A DNA stretch of 64,000 nt from a virus: the IMG/VR virus record IMGVR_UViG_3300036715_002448, positions 30,164 through 94,163 of that record. One strand, written 5' to 3'. The translations under genes were made by a program, and so were the position numbers. The notes under the pieces are model-generated. The model was not told the DNA's origin. It saw only the letters and a program-made list of their open reading frames with translations, and made no database searches. This document shows positions 8,939-17,491 of this stretch, piece by piece. The number at the start of each line of letters is the position of its first letter. Within the stretch, counting starts at the first letter, position 1.

Positions 8939-8951
8939 TATTTTATATATC
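8939..8951 (-). promoter_or_regulatory. Late-type promoter for the endonuclease in the topoisomerase locus
   Basis: The minus strand reads GATATATAAAATA, ending 7 nt before the ATG at 8931. It lies in the 66-nt gap after the topoisomerase N-half, so the endonuclease can be transcribed separately. Confidence 0.6.
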
Positions 8952-8997
8952 TTTGCAAACTTACCAAATATACCATCACGGCAATAGATATAATAAT

Positions 8998-9540
8998 TTA
9001 TTTAATATATTTTAAAATATCATCAGATTCCAACAATTCATCTGCTCTTTTCCAAATGCCGTTAGTTAGTAAAAAAGGATGATTTGCTGTGCATTTTATT
9101 AATTCGCCGCTTTCTAATAGTATTTCATATTCTACATCTGTTATTTGTCCTAACCTAGGAAAACATCCTTCTGAAAAAACAAATTTGTTATTTTTTTCGT
9201 CAAAAGAAACAACTTTCATTTTTTTATTAGGAAATTTTTCTACCCAGTCACCTATTAGAATATAAGAACCATCTTCTAATAAAATAGGAGTATCATAAGC
9301 AAGACAGCTTCCATGATGGTACATTTGATTTGCTGCACACCTACCACTTAATTGAAATACTTTTAGTGGTTTTTCATTTAAGGTTTTCCAAACTCTAATG
9401 GATTCGTTTATAATTTTCCTTTGAGTTGGTTTAAAACCATCTACAACAGATGGAATTGCTCTATTTTCTACAGTGTATTTACCATATTCAGCATATTCAC
9501 TGTCTAAATACTCCGTAATAGTTTTTTGTTGAGTGTTCAT
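8998..9540 (-). CDS. 52: Type II topoisomerase medium subunit (gp52-like), N-terminal half with intein N-part
   Basis: 180 residues. Residues 1-78 are the start of a GyrA/gp52-type subunit (Y-G-K-Y-T-V-E-N-R-A-I-P, V-V-D-G-F-K-P-T-Q-R-K-I, ending Y-H-H-G-S). Cys79 begins an intein N-part of 102 residues: C-L-A-Y-D-T-P-I-L-L, then C-T-A-N-H-P-F, the block B T-x-x-H. The 102/39 split is the canonical split-intein position. The gene starts directly after the large-subunit gene (1 nt gap), so the topoisomerase genes form one operon. Confidence 0.88.
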   Translation of the reverse strand: MNTQQKTITEYLDSEYAEYGKYTVENRAIPSVVDGFKPTQRKIINESIRVWKTLNEKPLKVFQLSGRCAANQMYHHGSCLAYDTPILLEDGSYILIGDWVEKFPNKKMKVVSFDEKNNKFVFSEGCFPRLGQITDVEYEILLESGELIKCTANHPFLLTNGIWKRADELLESDDILKYIK

Positions 9541-9541
9541 A

Positions 9542-11404
9542 CTAAAAATTAATCAATTTGTCTTTGCGTAAATTTGAATTGTCACCAAACCAAATATCTA
9601 ATGATTCTGAAGATTGTTTGTCTGCTGTAAGTTTTAACAAAAATGGATTTTCAATTATTTCTTCGTACTCTGTATCTTCTAAAGCTGCAAGTCCTTTCTT
9701 ATATTCTATGCTCCATTTTGTAGTTTGTGTTTTACTTGCCCATTCTTCGAAATCTTGCATAGTATAAAAATTTAACGAATCTTTTTTGTTTTTTGCTACT
9801 ACAAGAGGAGTCATAACTTTATAAATCCTACCATCAGTAAACAATTCCGGCCAAAATTTGTAAAAGAAATTAGTAAGCAAAGAAGCGATAGAAGTGCCAT
9901 CTGGATCTGCATCTACGTAAAACAAAATCCTACCATATCTTAAATTTTCTGCTTTTTCACCAAATTTTAATCCTAAAGCACCCATTAAATTTTTAACTTC
10001 TTCATTTTTGATAATGTCGGTTGTTTTCATTTCATTAACATTCAAAAATTTACCACGTAATGGGAAAGCACCAAACAAATTAGGTTCCCTACATTTTCTA
10101 ACAGCCGAAAGAGCTGAATCCCCCTCAAATAAACCTAAAGAACATTGCTCCCTATGTGTTCTTGCTTTAGCATCTATAAGTTTTAGGATTTTTACATTAC
10201 TTACATCCTTGTTCAATTTTCTAATTTTTGAATTCAAGTCTGCTTCTTGTTTTCTTTGAATCCAATCTAAGATAGAAGCAACAACTTCAGATGCAAATAT
10301 ATTTTTAATAAGTTTATCAGAAACCTCATGAGAAGAACCAAAGTCTTTAGGTTCGGTAATAAGTTTTTCTTTAGTTTGCGAACTAAATGATGGGTTAATG
10401 ATTGTACAATTAACAAAAAGCATTATGTGATTTTTTATATCACCAGGTTTTATTTCAACTTTGTGTTTTTTCTTTATCAAAAATCGTAATTTTTCTACTA
10501 TTTGATTAGTTATATGTGAAACATGAGTACCTCCATCTTTAGTTTCATTAGAATTAACAAATGAAATTGTTTCGTATCCTGCTGCGGAATATCCTACTGC
10601 TACTTCCCAATTTTCAGAACGTTCTGTCCAAGTAGTAACAGTACTTCCATCCTCTGGATTATTAACATAAAGGTCGGCATATTCTTTAAAGGATTTAAAT
10701 CTAAACCTTTCATCGTTAAATGTTATTTTCAATTCAACATTACATGCAGCTATATCAAGCACTCTTTTCTTTAATAACAAATAATGGTCTTCATCTATTT
10801 TAGAAAGACCAAAGTATTTGAAGTCAGGAACATAAGATATTTCTGTAAAGTTTTTTGACGACTCTGTAATTTTAACAGCCGACCTATGAGACATGTTATC
10901 TGAAAACGTTTGTAAAAATTGTTTTTGGCCATCTGCTGTTTTAACAATGAATGTTTTAGAAAATATATTTGTTAATGTACTTCCTAATCCATTTGTTCCT
11001 GCTACAACTCTATCTTCACTATCGTCAAAATTAGAACCAGAACGAAGTTGTGAAAATATTAATTCCGGGATCCATTTTTTGTGTTGGGTATGTTGTATAA
11101 CAGGAATTCCACCATTATCCTTAACAGTAATGGTGTCATCGGTAACAGATACTACAATAGTGTTTAGATTCTTATTTCTTTTTGACTCATCTACTGCATT
11201 TGTAAGAATTTCATCAAAAATTTTAAGAAAAGCAGGATTATAAGTTACTGATTTTCTTTGAATTTTATTATTTTCATATACAAATTCATCGGATGTTTGT
11301 TGTTTTGTAGAGCCTATGTAAGTTGAAGGACGGTGTAATACGTGCTCTACGTCGGTTAAAACCTTGTATTTGCTTGATACTTCTTTTGCTACTTCTTTAG
11401 ACAT
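9542..11404 (-). CDS. 39: Type II DNA topoisomerase large (ATPase) subunit, gp39/GyrB-like
   Basis: 620 residues. The GHKL ATPase signs are D-E-I-L-T-N-A-V-D-E (about 64-73), D-N-G-G-I-P (about 96-101) and G-T-N-G-L-G-S (about 137-143). The TOPRIM domain follows with L-F-E-G-D-S-A (about 424-430) and V-D-A-D-P-D-G-T (about 503-510), the acidic metal site; the last motif has D-G-T where cellular enzymes usually have D-G-S/A-H. It pairs with the split gp52-like subunit next door to form the phage topoisomerase used in replication. It is intact and carries no intein. Confidence 0.9.
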   Translation of the reverse strand: MSKEVAKEVSSKYKVLTDVEHVLHRPSTYIGSTKQQTSDEFVYENNKIQRKSVTYNPAFLKIFDEILTNAVDESKRNKNLNTIVVSVTDDTITVKDNGGIPVIQHTQHKKWIPELIFSQLRSGSNFDDSEDRVVAGTNGLGSTLTNIFSKTFIVKTADGQKQFLQTFSDNMSHRSAVKITESSKNFTEISYVPDFKYFGLSKIDEDHYLLLKKRVLDIAACNVELKITFNDERFRFKSFKEYADLYVNNPEDGSTVTTWTERSENWEVAVGYSAAGYETISFVNSNETKDGGTHVSHITNQIVEKLRFLIKKKHKVEIKPGDIKNHIMLFVNCTIINPSFSSQTKEKLITEPKDFGSSHEVSDKLIKNIFASEVVASILDWIQRKQEADLNSKIRKLNKDVSNVKILKLIDAKARTHREQCSLGLFEGDSALSAVRKCREPNLFGAFPLRGKFLNVNEMKTTDIIKNEEVKNLMGALGLKFGEKAENLRYGRILFYVDADPDGTSIASLLTNFFYKFWPELFTDGRIYKVMTPLVVAKNKKDSLNFYTMQDFEEWASKTQTTKWSIEYKKGLAALEDTEYEEIIENPFLLKLTADKQSSESLDIWFGDNSNLRKDKLINF

Positions 11405-11535
11405 TTATGCTTTATTTTTCTTAAAGATTATATGAGTATTAATTTAAAAAGTTTTATAATTGACTTTGAACAAGTTGTATTCATTTTTTATTTTTAGTTT
11501 GAATAGTATAAATATAAACAAAAAAATTGACATAA

Positions 11536-11568
11536 AAAAATCCTGATAGTACTATTATCAGGATTTTT
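11536..11568 (-). terminator. Intrinsic terminator after the tail tube gene
   Basis: A 13-bp perfect stem (11536-11548 with 11556-11568) encloses a 7-nt loop. On the minus strand it is followed by a run of seven T, the form of a factor-independent terminator. It lies in the 295-nt gap between the tube gene and the topoisomerase gene; I see no gene in that gap. Confidence 0.8.
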
Positions 11569-11699
11569 CAATATTTAACTTATTTTATAAATTCCGTATT
11601 AAGATCAATTTAGGTATGTTTTTAAAAAAATATTTGCATTAAAAATTCCAGCAGTTTATACTAGAATCTTTGTATTACATGAAATATTAGTAGGAAATA

Positions 11700-12272
11700 T
11701 TAAACTATGTTTTCTTCCCACCAGTCAGAAGAGAATCCTACTTCAAAATCTTTTATAATTTCTCCACTTTCATAGTCTCCTTTAATTTCAGGAAGTGTTC
11801 CTAATGGTATAATAGCATGGAAAGTTCTTTGCCAGAAAATATCTCCTTTACGATTATAGTTTGTTACAATAATAGCAGCGTCGCCGCTATAATCTTTTTT
11901 CAAACCTTGTTCTCCTGTTAAAGGATTGTATGCTAATCTCCACCAGTTACGTAAAATTTTGTATACATAAAACTCATTTGCATCATTAAGATTAAGGTTA
12001 AAACCAATCTTAATTTCTTTAGTTGTTGTATCTTCAGGTCCTGATTTAAGATAAGTACGTTTAGCAAATTTATATGCTTGGGTTTCTGTTTCAAGTCCTT
12101 TGTCCATATCAAGTCCTTCTATTTTAGTAACGTGCTCTAAAATAACATCAGATCCAGCTCTAATTGCAGAAGGTAGTATAAGTTTTACTTCGAATAAGTT
12201 ACCATAAATTGGTTCTTCGTTTTTCATTGAAGCCTTACTACTTCTATAGTGAGGTAATCCTGTTTGTGCCAT
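11700..12272 (-). CDS. 19: Tail tube protein, gp19-like
   Basis: 190 residues, the usual size for T4-like tube proteins. The N-terminal region (Y-G-N-L-F-E-V-K-L-I-L-P) and the C-terminal F-E-V-G-F-S-S-D-W-W-E sequence fit the gp19 family fold. It follows the sheath gene directly, the conserved sheath-tube order. It has its own late-type promoter and a strong terminator, as expected for a highly made structural protein. It polymerises into the inner tube through which DNA passes. Confidence 0.85.
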   Translation of the reverse strand: MAQTGLPHYRSSKASMKNEEPIYGNLFEVKLILPSAIRAGSDVILEHVTKIEGLDMDKGLETETQAYKFAKRTYLKSGPEDTTTKEIKIGFNLNLNDANEFYVYKILRNWWRLAYNPLTGEQGLKKDYSGDAAIIVTNYNRKGDIFWQRTFHAIIPLGTLPEIKGDYESGEIIKDFEVGFSSDWWEENIV

Positions 12273-12289
12273 ATTTTTATCTATGTTTT

Positions 12290-12302
12290 TATTTTATATA
12301 TC
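12290..12302 (-). promoter_or_regulatory. Late-type promoter for the tube gene
   Basis: The minus strand reads GATATATAAAATA, ending 17 nt before the ATG at 12272. It lies just downstream of the sheath terminator hairpin. Confidence 0.6.
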
Positions 12303-12314
12303 AAAACTTTTTTA

Positions 12315-12346
12315 AATTAGTACCTTCATTTTAGAAGGTACCAATT
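12315..12346 (-). terminator. Hairpin terminator after the sheath gene
   Basis: A 13-bp stem with one A-C mismatch (12315-12327 with 12334-12346) and a 6-nt loop starts 5 nt after the sheath stop codon. The trailing minus-strand sequence is A+T-rich rather than a pure T run, so it could also act as an mRNA-stabilising 3' end. Confidence 0.6.
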
Positions 12347-12350
12347 TTAT

Positions 12351-15300
12351 TTAGTAAAGGCCTGTGGATATTTGACCTGTTTTAAGAATGGTTGTTCTAT
12401 GAACTAAAATTCCTAAACCTTGAACTGGTTCAATGTATGTGTCAAGTATACCATAGTGAGCTTGAATAATTTCGTTTGTATTATTTGTAGTGTCCATTAC
12501 ATTTGAATAACTATAAACTCCGCCATCAGAAAGTACTTGTGCCATGAAATTATCCGCAAGTGTTTTAATTTCTAAACGTACTTGGGCGGTATTGTATTCC
12601 CAACGATAATTTTTCAATATTCCTTCAATTTGGTCTTGTATGTAAATAAGTAATTCTCTTACATGTGCTTGAGAAAGAGCTGATTGTACATTTTGTTGAC
12701 CGGTTTGGTTAGCATTAATTACTAAACCAAATCCTTTTTTGTTAACTATTGCATTATAACCAAATGGTTCAATATAGTCAAGGTCTTGTTTGTCAAAGTT
12801 ATATTCAACACCTGCTAATCCATTACCAGAAACAACTCCTCTACGAGGACCAGCTATAATAGCATATGGATTTCCTTGATTATTTTTTTCAATAAACAAG
12901 TTAGAAACATGTGCTGCAGGTGGAATTGAAACATTTGTTCCAGCTTCTCTAATAATTAAATTAGGACCATACCAAGCCCCATAATTAGAACCTTCATCGA
13001 TTGTTGGTAAACTAAATACATTAGAAGGATTCAAATCAAGATTTCCACCTTGTGCAATATAATAAGTGTTAAACAATGAAGTAGAATTTGCTTTGAAAAG
13101 AGGATTAACACTTTCTTTAAATTGTTTTACAGATGGCATATTTAAAATTGCAAATACTGAGCCGCGATTTTTAGCAAGAGTAGTTAATCTAGATTTTGAA
13201 CTGCGTTCAATAGTACCTTCGAAACTATCTACAATATAACGGAATGATATGATTTCTCTATCAGTTAAAGCTTGTGCAATATTTGTATTGTACATTACAT
13301 CTAAAATTTCATTTTGACGGTCAAGTGTACCATTTGGTATTTGAGCATCTCTTAAAGTATAACCATTAAGATTAAAGAATGTATAATTTTGAGCAAAATC
13401 TTTAATATCTTTGTATCTTTGAATTTCCCAGTTACTATCAACATAAATAGGTTCGTTAGTTGTTACTTTAATAAATCCATAAGTTGGAGATAACGGATTA
13501 GTGTCATTAATAACAGAAGTTATTTTTGTCAATCTAGATTTTCCATTTATAGGAGAAATACTAGTTGCACCGGTTCCACCGAAATTTACTACAAGATATT
13601 GTCCTTTAACAAGACGTCCCGTAAAACCATCTTGGCCAAAAGGTCCATTAGGAGTATTATCTAACCAAACTATATTTGTTGGATTAGCTGGCGTTAAATT
13701 AGAAGATACTTTAAATTTTTCATTTATATCACCTGTTAAAGTTTTAATCAATACAACACCGCCGTTAAGATTTCCACTTAATGCATTTAAGGTTACATAA
13801 TTTATTTTTTTATTCAATTTAACATTTGTTAATCCTGAACCAATAACACCAAATAAATCATTTGTAAATGTTTTAGTAAAAGAAACAATACTTGTTGAGT
13901 CACCAGCCGCTCCTGTTACTATTTTATCACCATCTGTTATTAATCCTGATTGATAGTCAGCAAACAAGTCAGAGTCTGGACCTGCAAAAACATAATTATT
14001 TCCAGAAGCACCTATAATCCAATTCATATCTGATATAACTTTAAGGCTTCCTGTAGAACCGCTTGAAATAGCATCAATTTTATAAAAACCATCTACTAAA
14101 GAATTAACAGGACCAGCAATTCCTGAATTTGCATCAAGTGCAAGTTTAATTCCTAATAAAACAGTTTGTCCTGTCGCATCATACGTTTTAGTAACAATTT
14201 CAGAATAATTAACGGTAGAAGTAACACCTACAGCTACAGTTGGTAAATAAGTTTTACCAATTTGTAATGTATTTACCCAATTTTCAAAATCTGAAACAGT
14301 AGCAAATGCGCTTACATAACCTGCAGGTTTGTCGGCACTAGGTCCATAAACAGTCAAAGTATCATAACAACCCGGAACATATCCATTAGCACTTTGCATA
14401 GCTGCTGAAGATCTTAAAAGACCATTAGCAGCAACCCCGGAAGTACCACTAACGATAAAAGACATTGTGTTATTTGCAGCAGATGAATATTTCATATAAC
14501 TAATAGTTTCTACAATAGAACCAGAATAAGACAAGAAATTAACGGAAGTAGGTTGTTTCGAATTCATAGAATGTCCTACTAAGTCAATTAAGTCCCCGGA
14601 TAAAAATCTTTGTTTACCTGCAAAAGTTACAGGTTGTTCATCAAACACCGATTTGTTAATAGAAATAAGTAATCCGGTTTTTGGTGTTTCTAGATTGACA
14701 ATATCTTCAATAAATAAATTATTACCAACTTTATCAGAAGTTTCTGGGATTAAGCATCCTGTATAAACTCCTGCTATAGAAACTTGTGGTAAATTTAAGA
14801 AAGAAACTAATCCATCTTTTTGATTTCCATAAGCATCTATATAGATTTTTTTAAGACCATTATTATCAAAATAAGGACCAAAAATAGGGTCAATTGATAA
14901 GCTAGTGTAGTTAGAATAGTCACCGTCTAATACAATAACATCAATCATATAATCTGATATGTAGTCATTTTCATTTAAGAATACAGGAACCTTTCCATTA
15001 CCATACCATTCTTTAGCTGTAATATCAAATCCAATTGCATCAGATTTACGAATAATAACAGAAAGTTGTTTTCTACCGATATTTGCAATCGTAATTAATT
15101 TTTGGTTTGCTACACTTTGATAGTCAGAATTAGCTGCGGTGTCTTGCAAAGCTTCTGCATTTGCATACCAAAATTTATCTTTATTAAAGAATCCAGAAAC
15201 TGGTGCTAATACTGCAGGTGAATTAGCTTCTGTAGATGAACTTGAAATAGATTGGAATTGAGATTTATCAATATTGTCATCTAAGTTAAGTAAATTAAGA

Positions 15301-15569
15301 GCAATAATAGGGCCTTTTGTTAAACAAGTCAAGGCTGTTCTGTGGAAAAATGAACCTTTTCTTTCAAGAGAAGTATCACGATCTCCGTAAACAGAAGTGA
15401 AAAAATCTGTATCTGCGCAATATAATGGAGTGTTAAAAACTCCTTTTTTAGAGAACCCAATTACCAAACGAGTTGTTTGAGAAGGCACACTAATAGTTTG
15501 TGATTTGTCGAAAGTAAGACGGTACACACCGCTACTAACAAACTGTTTTAATGATGGAGATATTGCCAT
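12351..15569 (-). CDS. 18: Tail sheath protein, gp18-like, unusually long
   Basis: 1072 residues against about 660 for T4 gp18. The N-terminus (S-S-G-V-Y-R-L-T-F-D-K) and a G-F-S-K-K-G-V-F-N-T-P segment near residue 38 fit the sheath family. The C-terminal about 330 residues look like the conserved sheath core: F-R-Y-I-V-D-S-F, then R-R-G-V-V-S-G-N-G-L-A-G-V-E, with a final E-P-V-Q-G-L-G-I-L-V-H-R. The middle (about 300-700) is Ser/Gly/Thr-rich and probably forms extra surface domains. Neighbouring tube and terminase genes support the call. It is contractile in infection. Confidence 0.85.
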   Translation of the reverse strand: MAISPSLKQFVSSGVYRLTFDKSQTISVPSQTTRLVIGFSKKGVFNTPLYCADTDFFTSVYGDRDTSLERKGSFFHRTALTCLTKGPIIALNLLNLDDNIDKSQFQSISSSSTEANSPAVLAPVSGFFNKDKFWYANAEALQDTAANSDYQSVANQKLITIANIGRKQLSVIIRKSDAIGFDITAKEWYGNGKVPVFLNENDYISDYMIDVIVLDGDYSNYTSLSIDPIFGPYFDNNGLKKIYIDAYGNQKDGLVSFLNLPQVSIAGVYTGCLIPETSDKVGNNLFIEDIVNLETPKTGLLISINKSVFDEQPVTFAGKQRFLSGDLIDLVGHSMNSKQPTSVNFLSYSGSIVETISYMKYSSAANNTMSFIVSGTSGVAANGLLRSSAAMQSANGYVPGCYDTLTVYGPSADKPAGYVSAFATVSDFENWVNTLQIGKTYLPTVAVGVTSTVNYSEIVTKTYDATGQTVLLGIKLALDANSGIAGPVNSLVDGFYKIDAISSGSTGSLKVISDMNWIIGASGNNYVFAGPDSDLFADYQSGLITDGDKIVTGAAGDSTSIVSFTKTFTNDLFGVIGSGLTNVKLNKKINYVTLNALSGNLNGGVVLIKTLTGDINEKFKVSSNLTPANPTNIVWLDNTPNGPFGQDGFTGRLVKGQYLVVNFGGTGATSISPINGKSRLTKITSVINDTNPLSPTYGFIKVTTNEPIYVDSNWEIQRYKDIKDFAQNYTFFNLNGYTLRDAQIPNGTLDRQNEILDVMYNTNIAQALTDREIISFRYIVDSFEGTIERSSKSRLTTLAKNRGSVFAILNMPSVKQFKESVNPLFKANSTSLFNTYYIAQGGNLDLNPSNVFSLPTIDEGSNYGAWYGPNLIIREAGTNVSIPPAAHVSNLFIEKNNQGNPYAIIAGPRRGVVSGNGLAGVEYNFDKQDLDYIEPFGYNAIVNKKGFGLVINANQTGQQNVQSALSQAHVRELLIYIQDQIEGILKNYRWEYNTAQVRLEIKTLADNFMAQVLSDGGVYSYSNVMDTTNNTNEIIQAHYGILDTYIEPVQGLGILVHRTTILKTGQISTGLY

Positions 15570-15584
15570 ATTTTTATTTAGTTT

Positions 15585-15597
15585 TATTTTATATATC
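15585..15597 (-). promoter_or_regulatory. Late-type promoter for the sheath gene
   Basis: The minus strand reads GATATATAAAATA, ending 15 nt before the ATG at 15569, just after the terminase C-half. Confidence 0.6.
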
Positions 15598-15607
15598 TTT
15601 TTGATTT

Positions 15608-17491
15608 TTAAAAAATGTCATATATGTCTTCTACTTTTTCTCCATCTTCATAAGTTTCATAAATTTCATCTATTAATTTCTGTTTATCAGGATCTAATAA
15701 GTCAAAAAATTCTTCTACAATTTCTTCAAAGTCATTTGTTTCCAAGATTGCTGCCGCGGTTATAGAACTCATAAAAAGGTCATCATGACCTGCCTGTGCA
15801 GAATAGGTTCCATTTGGATTTCTTGAAAACATTTTAGCCTCATCTACTGTGTTCGTTTCTAATAATTGCATCCTTCCATTACCTATACATTCTCTTAAAA
15901 ATTCTGAATATAGTATTTTGTTTTCTTTTCCATAACGAATTCCTATAGATTTATGAATAGAAGTTACTCTATGTTTGAATTTAACAAAAGTTTCTTCATC
16001 AAAATCGTTTTTATGTGGATATAAAGTGATAAGATTTTTAACAAGTTCAGATCCATAAGTGTTATATTCTAACATTATTCGGATATTTTCTTGATTAAAA
16101 ATATTTACAGATAACTCATAAAGAATTTTTGCATAATCTTCACCACTAATTAAATTATTTCTAAAAACTCCAATTTGCTTTAATCCGAAAAATTTAGAAA
16201 AATTAGCCGCATTTTTGATATTCAAAATGTCACTATTTTCTAATGTAACAACTTCGAATATGTTAATAACAGAATAGTCACGTCCAACTCCTTCAGCTAA
16301 ATCAACTGAAAATACATAAAAATTAGGGGAATTGAAAAAATCATCTACATCAACATCAGGATCCCACTTTAAATTAGAATAATCTACATATATATCATCT
16401 AATGCATCAAATTCTCTAAATACAAAATCTTTTTTATTCCTATCTAAACGTAAAATTTGTTCAGCATTAAGCAATAATGAAGATGATGAAAGAAATTGGC
16501 AACCATATTGTTTGTTAAATTCTTCTTCTGACCCCAAATTGGCTATTTCACGTGCTTTCCAAGCTTCATCTCTACCTGGAACCTGCCACCAATCTACTCT
16601 TAACGGTTTATATTCGTTCATTCCGTCCAATGCATCTTGGAACAAGTCATGAAATAAATCATATCCATTAGGAGTTGATGAAATAATTACCCTTGATACT
16701 TTTGAAGAAGAAAGTGTAGGATAAATATTACCATAAAAAGGCCTTTTAATATTTTCTTGAATATGAGCAAACTCATCCAAGAATAATAAATGAATAGTAA
16801 AACTAATACCAGAAGTTTTTGTAGTGTTTTGTGTTATAATACGACATTTGTTATCAAATATCATAGTACCTACATCTTTTTTCATTATACCTGGTTTTAA
16901 GAAAAATGGAAGGCCTTCAATAATATTTCTAATTTTGTCCATAATTTCTTTTGTAGTAGCACCCTTATTCGCAATAAGTAGTGCATTTTTTTCAAATTGA
17001 AATAATGTAAACCAAATTAAAAAAATAGATGAAGTAATTGTATTATGGGAAAGTATATCATTAGTCCAATATCTGTGATCGTCTGAATTAACAGTTAAAT
17101 CAAACATTGCAACTTTTTTATTGTATTTTTCTAAAGAAGTAATAGTGGAAATTCCAGATTTTGTTATAATAGTAGACCCTATTTGAAGATCTTTAACAAA
17201 AACCTCTTTGTAATTTTTATCAAAAACTATGTGATTATCAGCACATTCTAAAAACTTACCACAGGAAGTTTTTAATTTATATATGGTGTATGGTTGTGTT
17301 TGATGTATGTTTGTAGCTGGTTGCCATCCTGAGTCAGTGTCGACAAAATAACCATCTAACTCAACAGTGTTTTGGATTTTTTTAGTTATGTCATCTTCAT
17401 CTAGTTTAGAATTTCTAAATTCATATTTTTCAATTAATTGTATAATTAATAATATAAAAAAAATTAATGGTCTTTTAAAAATTGTAAACAT
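15608..17491 (-). CDS. 17: Terminase large subunit (gp17-like), C-terminal part with long intein C-part
   Basis: 627 residues. The intein C-part runs to Asn150, ending D-D-H-R-Y-W-T-N-D-I-L-S-H-N; Thr151 is the first extein residue and completes the Walker A loop begun in the N-half (GK-T). The ATPase Walker B is L-L-F-L-D-E-F near residue 250. The nuclease domain shows acidic residues in S-V-D-L-A-E-G-V-G (near 400), M-L-E-Y-N (near 480) and H-D-D-L-F (near 575). The start overlaps the endonuclease gene by 28 nt and encodes an odd hydrophobic leader (residues about 1-20), so a different start or a sequence error is possible. It packages DNA into the head. Confidence 0.88.
   Translation of the reverse strand: MFTIFKRPLIFFILLIIQLIEKYEFRNSKLDEDDITKKIQNTVELDGYFVDTDSGWQPATNIHQTQPYTIYKLKTSCGKFLECADNHIVFDKNYKEVFVKDLQIGSTIITKSGISTITSLEKYNKKVAMFDLTVNSDDHRYWTNDILSHNTITSSIFLIWFTLFQFEKNALLIANKGATTKEIMDKIRNIIEGLPFFLKPGIMKKDVGTMIFDNKCRIITQNTTKTSGISFTIHLLFLDEFAHIQENIKRPFYGNIYPTLSSSKVSRVIISSTPNGYDLFHDLFQDALDGMNEYKPLRVDWWQVPGRDEAWKAREIANLGSEEEFNKQYGCQFLSSSSLLLNAEQILRLDRNKKDFVFREFDALDDIYVDYSNLKWDPDVDVDDFFNSPNFYVFSVDLAEGVGRDYSVINIFEVVTLENSDILNIKNAANFSKFFGLKQIGVFRNNLISGEDYAKILYELSVNIFNQENIRIMLEYNTYGSELVKNLITLYPHKNDFDEETFVKFKHRVTSIHKSIGIRYGKENKILYSEFLRECIGNGRMQLLETNTVDEAKMFSRNPNGTYSAQAGHDDLFMSSITAAAILETNDFEEIVEEFFDLLDPDKQKLIDEIYETYEDGEKVEDIYDIF

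Noticed and set aside
9542-11404. Possible split of the topoisomerase large subunit like T4 genes 39/60
   Set aside because: ATPase and TOPRIM motifs are in one continuous ORF of the expected length.
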